From: Baylisascaris procyonis
Lineage: Eukaryota > Nematoda > Chromadorea > Rhabditida > Ascarididae
DNA: 64,000 nt
Assembly: GCA_037389465.1 (NCBI GenBank)
Contig: JAZARR010000230.1
Coordinates: forward strand, 4,141,501 to 4,205,500
Direction of reading: 5' to 3'
Under the pieces are notes generated by a model that was not told the origin of the DNA, did not search any database, and was given only the letters and a program-made list of their open reading frames with translations. Made by a program: the position numbers and the translations under genes. Of this stretch, positions 1 to 12,439 are shown one piece after another (the first letter of the stretch is position 1; each line of letters opens with the position of its first letter).

Positions 1-1395
1 GTGATTCTCTTACAGTAAAAACTTATTTCTGCTTCTTTCTTCTTTATGCTTATACCAAAATCCTAACAAAGGTGAAGTATTTAAGCAGAGTATTCGAGTT
101 GCTGCTAACAAAGATTATTATCATTGTTTACAACCCTCCATTACGAGGGGATCGAAGTGAGAACAAACGGAGATGGAATGATAACATACCGCAAGCGCCA
201 TCACCAACAATAACAAGTTTCTTGCGTATGGCAGCCATAATACACGCCCGTAGTGTCGAGATCTCAGATACGCTATAAACCAACATTTTCTTCATAATAC
301 AACTAATATATGAACATTAAAAGTTGAGAAACATATCAACTGCCACTGTTCCACTTTTACAAACTCATTCACTGACGATTGGGCCAAGCAATCAAATAAG
401 CCAATGACAAGATGGAAGAGGAGATTAGAATATAAACGCATTTTTAAACTAGCAGGAAACTACTGCCCCAAATATACGAATAATCCTCAAATTAAAAATT
501 ATTTCTTTTCTAAAGCATGAAATTTCGTTAAAATAGTAGAAAGTATAGTTAAAAATATCGATATACTAAAAAATTCTAGAAATATAGTGGATGGAATAAA
601 ACATAAGTGGTGGCTGATATATGGATCTAATGTTCGGCCTGATAGCATCTACATATCATTGGCAACCTATGTAAAAGTAAGTTCAACAACAACTGAAGAA
701 AAACTAAAAACCAATATGACATTGGCAATGGCAACCTATGTAAAAACGCATATCTTACTAGCGGTCAAAAATAAGGACAGAAAATTATGGCCAAATATTT
801 CAACAATTCATCCTGGATTTTCAACATTCAATGAAATATAAATCATCACCACCGCATTTCACAATTAAAGAAGCAAGTACGCCAACCTTACTGCTGCACA
901 GATTAAGGACCTATTTCCTTTCGGAACTTTTAAGTCCTCTATTACTTCTCTAATCACACCAAGCCTTTGATGAAGAAAAACTTTCATTGCCCAAAAAAAT
1001 TCCACATTATCAAAACCCCTCCTCCTCTTATCAGTGATAACAATTCACATCATCTGAATACCTCATACATATGCAACAGAAAACATACGTAGTACATACG
1101 TCGAAACTTTTTCTGCTTAAAAACTTCCCATTAACGGGACCACAGAAAAAGTAAATTTCCGGGCATATCACTGCCCGACGAGGGTAAAAGCTATGTTAGG
1201 CAGGCATATCCTTATTGACAACAGAACATATTAGTTTCAAATTAATGTCGATTCTCAGTAATCGCGCTGCCCTCAGCTAATTGTTTTACCTGGCTAGAAA
1301 ACAATGCGCAATTTCGCATCATTTACTCTATGCAATAATACTCCCAAAACACGAGTCCCCCCCCCCTTCTAGGAAAACAATAAAAAATTAATATA
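1..1395. other. AT-rich stretch with no supported gene
   Basis: I see no coding exon with convincing splice sites here. A 17-base sequence, tggcaacctatgtaaaa, occurs twice about 68 bases apart (near 660 and 730), which may be a small duplication. The rest is AT-rich unique-looking DNA. Confidence 0.5.
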
Positions 1396-1401
1396 CGCAT
1401 T

Positions 1402-2272
1402 CTAAACAACATTACGAAAATCAGCCATGAGTACAACATAAACAGGCTTAAAAGCGCACAACGTTTTGTATCCCACCAAGTTTCGTAACTCTAGACTTTG
1501 TCCTATATGAGCTGAAACTGCCGTCTAGACAGACACATGCATACTCACAGACAGACACGGCATCACAATCATGGAAACTAAATCGAAATGAAACGCCATC
1601 TTACCTCAATCCAAACTATAATTCAACCAGTCACCGCGAAACAAGCCCAATACATGAAAGAGTCATGCCATGAAATAACGGATGCAAAGGCAAATGATAT
1701 TCAAAATGCTTAAGAATGTAGATTTATTGCGATGTTACATCTAGCTGCTATGTTAACGCAACATCTTGAAGATTGAAACTTACGCGAAACTATTCGCAAG
1801 ATTTCAGCCCTAAATCGACCTATGCACGGGAATACATCACCGCATCGATTCGACTGAAAAATTCTAATAATCAAATGTAGCTGAGTTCGAAGTTTAATCG
1901 AGGTTTCCATGATGTACATGGCTCCCACCAGTCACTTGGTTCTCTCCGTAACTCTGGCCTAACGTGGTTTAGTTAGCGTCAAGATTACGTTTCCTCTCGG
2001 TTCCCTTTCACTTTGTCAGTCCTTTTTGTCTTTAAAATTCCATCAGCTCCATAATGTGCACAAAAATAATACAACATGGGCAGTAGAACATCCTCACTAA
2101 CATATTCGGCAGCGAGCAATAATCCTCCCCAAATGACAGTTTTTCCTGACTCGAAGGGTTTGAAATGCCAGTGGGCAGGTTGACAAATGGCTGTCACTTT
2201 CGGGTAGGACCAAATTCCTAAGATCCCTTTAAAACCTGATATATCAACTTTAAAGTTGGTGTAGGTGTCAAA
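1402..2272 (-). CDS. Tentative three-exon gene fragment, unknown product
   Basis: I do not recognise this protein. Three minus-strand blocks join in phase: 2272 down to about 1999 (AG acceptor at 2273, GT donor after the residues TDK), 1853-1784 (TTTTTCAG acceptor, GTAAGT donor) and 1511-1402 (GTTTCAG acceptor, TAG stop). The predicted chain contains a tryptophan-rich stretch (GIWSYP, HWHF), a hydrophobic segment near GGLLLAAEYV, and ends LMADFRNVV. The first block is open for 96 codons, which in DNA this AT-rich is suggestive but close to what chance could give once in a window this size. No start codon exon was found upstream. The phase agreement of two good introns is the main support. Confidence 0.3.
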
Positions 2273-2279
2273 CTATGGT

Positions 2280-5200
2280 ATAGACTATACTCAACAAATT
2301 TCTATATTCAGTGATTCCCGAAGTGTCGAAATTATAGAAAACAGAGAGATAAAGATATGTACAAAAGTGATGTCATCACAATTTAAAAAATGTAAAAATA
2401 TATAAAGAATAAATTTTTAAAAATCATCGAGAAAGCGTCGTAATAAGTTATGTGAATATAAATTAGGAAAGGTGAACAAGCGGAAATGGGATGATCACAA
2501 TTTAGAATAGAATAGGAGAGATAGATATCAACCAATATGAATAGTGACACACTTTGCGGAATGCAACGTTCTCGACGACTGTTCGCAGTGTCGCAATAAT
2601 CAGCCAATATGAGTGACTCATCGTTTGCACGGCAACCATCAACGCATAGCATCATCAATGCCTCCTTCGACCAGCAAGCGTTATGTGCTGTCAACAAACA
2701 TCACCTTCGAATTCCAAGCCACCCATCTGTCATCTCTCCTCTTCCTCCCTCTACGAATAAAAATATATATGCAAAATCACTAATAAGTATAGGCATACTT
2801 AATCTTTGAAGGTAAATTACAAGTACAATTAGAGGATCTACAACGGAGGTCTTTCCCCTTGACTTTTTTCGATCACTTCAAAATCACTGCGGTCATTCTT
2901 AGCGGATATGGGAATTAATGAAACGAGTAAATAAGCTAGTTGATAGTAAAAGCAATTATGGAAAACTACTAAATAAAATGGAAATAGATTAGTAATAGTC
3001 AATTATGGAATCGAGTTGGGAGCATTAAAGCAACACTGCACCAAACTAACTGCTGTATGCTTTTAAGCTTATTACTTGAACACGAGCCAACTTTAGCGTT
3101 TTTGCATCCTTCATCCTCGATAACATCAGTTGTACTGCACTAAATGATTTACGGAATCAATCACAGCTGCCTGAAAGCGGTGAGAAGCATGCTTCATCCT
3201 ATACTTAATGAATCATCGAATGTATAGCTGATGACAGCTAAGATCTATGCTTTCAAATAGTACGCCCCGAGTACTGCAAGTACCGTGTAACTTCGCATTC
3301 GACCACCCTCCCCAGCCATCTCAATACGGCCTCTTTAATTGTTCAAGAACTTCCTCTTCCACTATCGACTCAAAAGAAACCGCTCATTTTTACATGCCTG
3401 AAAATTAAATTCTGCTAGTGTTGTTGATAAAATATAAAACCACTAAAAAGAATGATGACAAAAATAAGCCCTCCTCAACCCCTCTCCTTTATTGCTCAAA
3501 AATTGGTACTTCTTAAGGCAAGAAAAATTTGGTCCCTCACTCCTGCACAGATCTCTTTTTATGTTTAATGATCTCAAAATTTTTGGCACAAGGCGATTTT
3601 ATTCAAAGCTCTATGATATTTTATAGATATAGATCATCAAAGACTCGACGATAGTATTCACGAAGGAACGATGGGAAACATATCAATGATAACGGCAAAC
3701 ATTGAAAAAAAAAAAATCTCCAAAGGAATGAATCAGAGATGAAGTTTAAGCAACGCAAAGTTTGACATTGAGTCTTCTTTCGTTGAAGATATCAATTATT
3801 TTGGATTAACAAATTTTTATGCTTCATCCGAAATCAATGCAAATGCTAACCAATCCTCTCCCTTTCCTTTGTATGCACTATTGCTTGATAATTTAACGGA
3901 TGTACCAAAAAGAGTAAACAAATTTTAACGAAACACTGAGAGAAAAAAAGGATAGATAGATAAAAGAGATTGAACAGATGAAAAGAAATAAACAGTTGGT
4001 GTATTCGATGAAACAGTGAGATAATAGATGAAAAATGAAACATTTCATAAAACGAAATAAATGCAACCGATAAAAGTAGAATAACGAATCAATTGAAAGA
4101 TTAATGAATTTATTAAAAAGTAAAACTAAACTTGTGAGGTTTTCAATAATCACAGCATTCGCTTCCATTACCACCTTAATCAATTCACTGATAAAACTCT
4201 GCTTCAATTTCGGTTCCATAGATCGGAAAGGGATTTAATTCGAGTGAATTAGAATGGATGAATGGAGGGGGGGATGGACGAAAGAAGAGAGATAAATGAA
4301 TGAGAGAAAGATGAATGACAATGGATTTTATCATGAATAAAACAATAAAAATTCTTAATATTGATTGTGTTTTCACTAATAAATTTAAGCGACATAACAT
4401 ACAACAATCAGCACTATCATTAACACAACTAAAATACATCAATAAGCGTAAATTCAAAATACAACGTTTTCAAAAGGCTCTGCTATTGAAAGTAACACGC
4501 TATCTCGAGTATAAATGACTCATCCAATTTTCTACTGTGAAATGTCCCGAATATTTCAATTAAACTACCGGAAATCAATGGCTATTTTTGAATTGAAAAA
4601 GATGTAATTAAAAAAGAAGCTCGATGCACGATGCAAAAAAAAAACAAAAAAAAACAATCAGTTTGTTGATTACGTCCTCATGTAGAATACACAGCGAAAG
4701 CTGTCCGATTTGAATATAAAATTTTTTGGCATCTATTTTATTGAAAAATGGCAGCAAATATGCAAAAAGCTTTAAATGAAGAATAATGTTTGAGAGCGAA
4801 TGAGTGTAAAACTCATCAACTTTTGCAAAAAAATAATCAATCGTTGTGTAGTGTTCATTTGACGTTCATTAGACAATCTCCTTGTATGAGGATCAATGAC
4901 CATTGCAATGATAGAAAAAATTGAAATTTTTGAAATTTCTGGCAACGTCGAAAGAATGGAAAAATGTTCGGTGATACTAAAGGAACTTTGTTGAATTGGC
5001 AACCAGTGAATTAATTCGTGGATGCGACGTTCACAGAAGAGAGAGTGCTCACAGAGGCGAAAGCCGTTCGATTTATTGAGTGATTTTTTTTTTGCAAAAA
5101 AAAACATTCCCAGTAGGATTTGAACCTGAAAGCTCCAGTATGGAAAAGTTTGAAGCGTTGAGAAAATTAGATTAATTTCTAATTTCTGGAATATCGGTTA

Positions 5201-8200
5201 AGATGGATAAAACTGCCCAACCTGCAAAATCCATTTAAAGGCGAATGCCTCGAGAGACGACAAAAATCCATAATCCAAGGCAGCAATTCTAGGATATAAA
5301 ACTTCGCAAAGCAAATAAAAAATAATAAAAACCGATTTCAAAGAAAAGGATTCCCCCTCTCTTATGTATCTTCCAGTTAAAATTATATCCTTAACGAAAG
5401 ACTTATAAGGAAACAGGTGAACGATGACGTCATATAATTCTGTGAAATAAGAGACAAAGCAAGACAATCAATAACCGAAGCGAAACGATGACGCGAGTCG
5501 ATGTTCGAAATTCAAATCGAAGAAAGAAGCAATGATGATTCGAGGCAACAAATGTTTTTGTTTAGGTTTGTGGTGACACTAAAATGGGAGGGGGAAGCAC
5601 ATTTAAGATCAATGAGTATATAAGCAGACTGCAAAAGGCAAAGAGAGAGCATTGAATTGAAGAGACGATAGCATTCTAGCGCAAATAAGAGAGTGTTATC
5701 GATGCATTTCGAAGGATTCTTTTCACAGAGTGCTAATCAACTTTAGCATCCTCGAGTGTTCAATATTTATGGCTGCTATATCTTTAATGATCTAAGAGAA
5801 AAAAATAATATTCTAAAAGAAAAAAAAATTCTAAAAGAAAAATAATATTCTAAAAGAAAAAAAATCTCTATTTTGTATAAATTTAATATTTCATAATTCG
5901 TCGAAGGAAATCATGAAGGAATACAAAAAAATTGGTCTAAAGCGAGGGGGTGGGGGGTAGGGGGATGTGAGCTAGGCGGGGGCAGGGGTGGGGGTGGGGG
6001 AAGGGGAGAGAAGGATCGAAGGAAAATGAAGAGGCAAACAAATGAGGAACTAAACATCAGATGAGAAAATGAATATTGGGATATGAACCGAACATGTGAA
6101 TTTTTTTTATATTTATTGATTTAATTAAAACATTTTAAAACTGCCGATAGTATCGATAACCAATCGTTATAAAACACGTAGTAACGTATTCACAAATTAT
6201 ATAGGAAGAAGGAAACGTTGCGCTTTGCAAACATACCGATTCGTGCAGTCCACAAATATTTCATTGCAACATAACTAATGGAATTCACCTGTATGTTTGC
6301 ATTTGCCTGCAACTATATATCTTCTCTTATTTCTCGACAACAATATAGATTTCAATTCAACATGTCTAATTGAAAGTAGTAATTGGTTCGTTGAAAAATT
6401 AGCGTTGTTTTGTTGCCACAACGGCGACTTATAGTTTTGCTGATCGGAAATTCGAGTGCCATACTCTCAATGCAAGCCTTGCACTCATTTACATTCGGTA
6501 TAATGTAGAGTCATGCACCAATTTAAGGAAGAATCCCACAGTGTGCTGAATGAGCTGATACATCATTCATTTCTGCATTCCATTTGTCATATCAGTCACT
6601 TTCAAAACTCATCAAGCAATAATAAAACTTGTGCAACAAAATGTCCATATTTCAACCGATCCAATCATGCATGAAAATCTTCAAAGAAAGATTCATTTTT
6701 ATACTTTTATACAAATTTGCTACTGCTAAAATTTATAAAACAACTCTATATTTATATGTTCGTCCATTTATATGGAGTTTCAACTCGGGAACCACTGAAA
6801 CTGAAGCCACAAAATTCGATGGATATAATACACATCGTTGATGACTTATTGTACCATTATTCATGCTCTTTTTATTTTATGCGGGTCGGATCAAAGAAAG
6901 ACGAACGAATCTTTTGTAGAAGACCTGCCACAACTATTTAAATACGATACCTTATTCCCTGGTCAACAATGAGGCGCCCTTTCTTGGCACATATTTTCGA
7001 CTCTTTTGTGATCAGAGTGGAAAATGCAACCCGATCGACTGCTAAATGTTTGCTAGTCTTTTGCACCTTTGCAAATGAGTTGATAAACCAACGTGGAAGA
7101 TGATGTAGAAATATAAGCCATACTACATACAAATCTGTTATAATGCACTTTGCAAGTGCAAATTGACAAATGCCCATAATAAAGCGAAGTGAGAAACTAT
7201 GTAAAATTCTACCGAATCAATTTCGGGGAAAAATATGTAAATTTTAAACGCCTTTCAATATCTACAATTCATTTCGACACTAATAAATCAATTCGAAAGT
7301 CGATACAAAAAGTTGCTGCTCTAATATGAAAATTGCTTGTTTCAGCAGTTCTACCAAACACATAGACGCATGCAGCCATAACGACAGATGTCACGTCAAT
7401 ATAATACGCTTAATTTCCTAAAGCATAAACACAACATATATACATATATCAGTCCGAATATGAAATGTCAGATGAAAAAAAAAAAAAATTCGGTGTAGGC
7501 ATTTCTATACGCTTTTCAGCGTTATCGAATGGCAATGGTGACTCATGCATACAATATGGACGCAACGAAATAAACGAAATGCAAAAATTGTGTGAGTCAA
7601 TATTTAAGCGCTTTATTTTATGTTTAAGGTTTCCTGCATCAAAATATTTGTTCAAGACCACCATCTAAGTGCTACTGACTTCAAATCGTGGCCTTAATAA
7701 CAGACTACAGTTAGAAATATACCTTTGATACATGATAAAATAATAGATATATAAGCTTAATAGACTTTAAAAAAATGCTTCCAAGAATCTTTCGCTTCAT
7801 CCCTTTAGCTAACATTTTTAGTCGATCTCATAATGTTTGGAGAATCAAAGACTAACGACTAGGATCATCACAGCAGTATCCATAGAAGCTAAAGAGTTCA
7901 ATCGTTAAATCGTTTTTCACAAAATTTTTAGCTTATTTTATGCAAAATTTCCGTTCATCTTATAGAATCCATCCATTCGAAGTGAATAGCATTCAAGTTG
8001 ACTTATAGTCACACAATATTCACAACGCTTAATAAATCAATTACTTGTGAAATTATCTTTTATGAATATACTTGGCAGTATTAATTTCACATAGGGAAGA
8101 AATATGCATCACCGACTAATCGATATAAATGCCGAATATGCTTTCAACATAATCGAAACATGCACAACCATCGACTCGACCCCATATTCATCAATGGATT

Positions 8201-9960
8201 GCTGTGGATGCCATGTGTCTAACACCTTCAACGGCCCAAATATGGATATTTGTATGCTAATTGGTGCCAAACGAGTGGACAAGCACACTAAAAGGTGAGA
8301 TAATTTCAACTTTACGCTAAAAAGAGGTGATATGTTTTCAATAAAAAGATTAAAGCCGTTCATCAATTCCACTCAAATTCTCGCATACAATCACCGCAAA
8401 AGTCACTAATTAAGAAATCGTGATGAATGTTGAGGAAAAGTTTTTATTAGACCGTAATTTTAACTTTACTCACTAACATCACAATTGAAAGGCAATACTC
8501 AACATTATATAGGACAACAATCAATGCTGAAAAGCTTATTAGTGCTCGCTGACCAACCACCTACACCTTGCATGCCCAAACTCTCCCCCTCCCCTCCCCC
8601 AACATCCCCGAAGCCACAAGGCTCCCACGCTAGACGAAAAGTGGTAGCTATCATCGGTGATTGTGTCATTATCTCGTAAACTTCATTCTTATTCGAGAGC
8701 AGAACGTCGTCATGGAAACCAAACAAATTTTCGCAGCTTTCTTTCACTTTTTTCTTGCATTATATTACTTTTATTGTTTATGTTATTATTTTCATCAATT
8801 CTGTTATTTAAGATTGGAATAACAAATATATATCCGTGCTAATTTTATAAAATTTTCACAGTTTTGCTTTCTTCTGCTTTCTTTTATATTTGAAAGCATT
8901 CATTAAAGAAAATTTGAAGCATTTTGGCGCGCTGCCTTTGGAATATTGCCAACAAATATTGAATGGGCGAAGATTCAGCCACTTTGCAAAGTGTTTTTTT
9001 GTGTTGTTTCTCGTCGTGAGGTGTGACACGATGCGCACCGGAAATGAGGCATGGAGCTATACTATTATTAAAACTTACATTCATTAATAATTAGGAAGGG
9101 ATATCATTGGGTCTTTTTCTATGCTGCTGTCCGTTTTGGTGATCAGTTGAGTATGTTCCCTGAACTAGCGCAAGATGACGCCAACAATAGAAGCAACGAC
9201 GAGTTTCACAACGATATCCCATTCTATTAATTCCATCATATATATCTAACACTGCTTCTATATTCTTTCGATTAGATTCGTGTAGATGAACGAAGATCGA
9301 TTCTTATGCCTATTCATAAAAGATGCATTCTGAATCTTGGCTCTTTAATCATTAAGATTATTTCGATAAAATATTAACTCTGAGTTTCCATCTCAACAAC
9401 CCCAGGCTTCATCTTAATTAATTATACGGTGAATACGTCTTTTTTTTTTAAATTTGCGAACGGCTTCAGTTTTCCTCTTCTTTCCCCTCCTCACCCCCTT
9501 TCAGATCACGTAAAACTCCCTCAGTCTACTACACAGCAACCTTGAAAGATCGCCAGTCCAACTTACTAAGTGAAACCACTTCCCTGCTCTGTTAGTGAAA
9601 TATTGATTCTTTTTAATTTATCAGAACGCATAAAGTTGAGTGTACGAGTGATCCATCTGAACGATGAATTGATGATGCGTCAATGAGCTAACCAAAACTA
9701 TACACCTTTTAGAGGGTCACAATCTCCAATGATTTTAATAGATTTGAATGCCATTGAATCAGTTCCAAGTGGCTGATATTATGCATTCAAATGAGTGCTC
9801 GATATCCCACTATCTTATCCGACTTTGAATAAACGCTAATAGTATTGAATTCAGGTCGATCATATCGTTCCTATCACTCATCGCAGTATAACGCAACATC
9901 GACCTGGATCTTCTTAGAGGTATGCAATTCGCTTTTTTATTTTAGTACTTCCGTCGATCT
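2280..9960. other. Long gene-poor AT-rich stretch
   Basis: No protein family is recognisable on either strand. Open frames of about 100 codons (for example near 3.9-4.2 kb and 4.8-5.1 kb, minus strand) are no longer than chance predicts and are low in complexity. The stretch holds a purine-rich repeat at 5805-5870 built on TTCTAAAAGAAAA, a G-rich tract at 5945-6006 and a C-rich run at 8580-8612. It could contain regulatory DNA for MED31 at its right end, but nothing specific is visible. Confidence 0.5.
5945..6006 (+). repeat. G-rich tract with G-quadruplex potential
   Basis: At least eight runs of four or more G occur within about 60 bases on the plus strand, separated by short spacers (GGGGG T GGGGGG TA GGGGG, then GGGGG CA GGGG T GGGGG T GGGGG). 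This meets the usual G3+N1-7 pattern for an intramolecular quadruplex. It stands out in flanks that are strongly AT-rich. Confidence 0.75.
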
Positions 9961-9969
9961 ACGATCATC

Positions 9970-10353
9970 ATGAGCACAGTTATTGGTAGATTTTTTGAGG
10001 TCATTTAGTGTATTCAAATATCTTTTGTCTTTTGTCTTTTGTCTTTTGATGTTTTTACATTTGTCGTCTTACGTTATTTTGCATCTTTTTAATTTCATAT
10101 TAAGTTATATGCTTTGTTATCTATTTGTTATTGGATCATAGTTTATCATTCAAATGGAATTTATTCATTTTAAGGACCGAGTTTGGGCACCGTTGGTGGT
10201 GCAGAAACACCCGAAGAACAGAAGAAGCGTTTCGAAGTTGAATGTGAATTTGTACAAGCACTAGCGAATCCACATTATTTAAATTGTAAGCTTTATCAGT
10301 GCATTTAATCGCTTGTCAACGATTGCTTTATCGTTAAAATCAAATCGGTTTTC

Positions 10354-10433
<80 letters not shown>

Positions 10434-12158
10434 CGTAAGTGAAGAGGTGAAAGATGTTTTATCCATTAGATGGAATTCTAAAAAGGGGATAGTATACTCC
10501 AAGTCATCTCTTTTTTCCTTTTTTCAACGACTATGAAACAAATAATCACGAATCCTTCTAAAAAGAGTGCTCCTGAGATGATATTTAGGAGTAAAAGTGT
10601 TTTTTAGTGTTGCCTCAAGCAAGTTTTCACAAGCATTTGCTGTGGATTCCTTTTGAGACATAAGATTTTTTAATTTCGTTTCGCATATTATTTACTTTCG
10701 ACTTCATATATTCTAACTGATATCGTTTGAAACAGTTACTGTCGTTTATTGATCTCGTTTGTTTATTTTTATCTTTTCAAAAAAAGAGTAGTTGCGAGAT
10801 AGAGGTTATTAATATAACGTTATACATTCTTTCAGTTTTGGCACAACGTGGATATTTCAAAGAAACATATTTTATTAATTATTTGAAATATCTGTTGTAT
10901 TGGAAACGCCCTGAATACGCCAGGTATGCTATTATCATTGTTGCTTTCTTAATTAATTTGCAGCTCACCTATAGCGATTTTATTAGATTTTAAATTTTTA
11001 TGAAACAGTTTTAAGTATCAAATGCTAGGTATAGGTTCTTTATACGGGACAGTACTTTTAATTTATGAATTGTTCGCAAATTAAGATGAGATTTGTTGAT
11101 AGTATTTTACGAAGAACAATTCTCATCGAAGTGAAGAATGAAGAACCAAACGAAACGAGCAGAGGAGAAGTTTTTGTCGAAGTTCTTCGAAATCCCCACA
11201 TTCCCATATTATATTCATAAGAAATTTTTAGTGCTACCGATTGCAGTTCAACTTTTCATCTCCCCTCTCCCTCTCTCTTCCTTTCCCCTCTCCTCACCTT
11301 CCTTCTCTTCCCCCCCCCCATCCTCCCCCTCCTCTCCCCTTCGCCTACATTTCACCCTCCCATTCACCGCCAACTATGCTTCTTGATGGTTGTATTTAAG
11401 AGCGCTGAAGTATCCGCAGTGTTTGCATTTTCTGGAGGCAGTACAAAGTCCCGAATTCAGAGAGGCAATTGCATGTACTGCAAATGCAAAGTTTATCGAA
11501 GAACAACAAATATTGCAATGGCAATACTATACTCGAAAACGTCAAAGGCTTCACGTGAGTATACTGAGTTCTTGACCTTTGTATGTTAACGTGATCTTTT
11601 TCCTGAAAACATTCTCCTAATAATATGAACTAAACAACCTTTTGCCACTTCTCATAAAACAGCACTGTAGAAGGAGAGATGGACTAATAAAGTTTATGAA
11701 AACTTTTTGGTATTTCCGGAATTGAGATTAACCTTACTATGTGAATTAGAATAAAACATCGAGCAAAAGTAGAGGAGATGAGGATTCGTTTTGCTGATCG
11801 TCTGCCTGAAGTTACTTGCTAGTAACTTAACAATATGCAAGAGAATTGTTGTTTCTGACATACTTGATTGTAACAATTAACCACTACAGTGGTCATTCCT
11901 GACTTGCTGATTACCTTACTTTTTACTTATGGTTGTTTTAACATCTTCTTTCCAACGAAAACCGACAGGTCAATGAATAGCTGGTTCATGCTAACACAGA
12001 ACTCTCAGTGTTTAATATATCTTTGATCTGCAGGTCATGTATACCTCTGCTTTGTTTATTTTCAATAATTGGAAATGGCGATATAAGTTTTTCAGATGTA
12101 TTCAGCGGGGTCATCTGAGGAGAAAACCGAAAATGTTCAACCACCGAATGCCTCTTAA
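9970..12158 (+). CDS. MED31: Mediator complex subunit 31
   Basis: MED31 (Soh1) is a small, highly conserved subunit of the Mediator middle module that bridges activators and RNA polymerase II in the nucleus. Five exons fit in phase: 9970-9985, 10175-10285, 10836-10923, 11401-11554 and 12096-12158, giving 143 residues against about 130 in animals. The family core is plain: RFEVECEFVQALANPHYLNF, LAQRGYF, YLKYLLYWKRPEYA, LKYPQCLHFLE and FIEEQQILQWQYY. The first exon (MSTVI) is very short and chosen because its GT donor gives the right phase. The last exon adds a polar tail (SSEEKTENVQPP) and is less certain. It runs 26 bases into the canopy reading frame. Introns carry (TA)n at 10357-10430 and a C/T-rich run just before exon 4. 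Confidence 0.9.
10020..10048 (+). repeat. Short TTTTGTC tandem repeat
   Basis: Four consecutive copies of a 7-base unit, TCTTTTG, lie in MED31 intron 1. Confidence 0.8.
10357..10431. repeat. (TA)n microsatellite in MED31 intron 2
   Basis: About 37 uninterrupted TA units. It is one of at least seven long TA tracts in this window. Length is likely to vary between individuals. Confidence 0.95.
11262..11345 (+). repeat. Polypyrimidine C/T tract upstream of MED31 exon 4
   Basis: Over 80 bases of nearly pure C and T, including a run of nine C, ends about 55 bases before the exon 4 acceptor at 11400. It may act as an extended polypyrimidine tract, although typical introns here use short T-rich ones. 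On the minus strand it is G-rich. Confidence 0.7.
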
Positions 12159-12396
12159 GACTTTCTCTCTTCTTTTCGTTTGTTTTGAATTCTACCTACA
12201 AAGCGCTTTCTGTGATCAATCGGTACATTTGCCAACCCGTTGTGAGGCTTGTGTTCTATTTGCGAAAGAGTTCGAGCAACAGCTAGCATCAAAAGGTTCT
12301 TCGAAGGTTCGAGCTCAAGTCCTTCATTTTTCTAAGGTTTTCGCAAGTAGCCTTATGCCTAACTGAATCAGACATCTAAAAAAAAACTGCCGACAC

Positions 12397-12439
<43 letters not shown>

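Noticed and set aside
5090..5140. tRNA-like T-arm on the minus strand (AGGTTCAAATCCT)
   Set aside because: The stem does not pair properly and no acceptor, D or anticodon arm can be drawn upstream.
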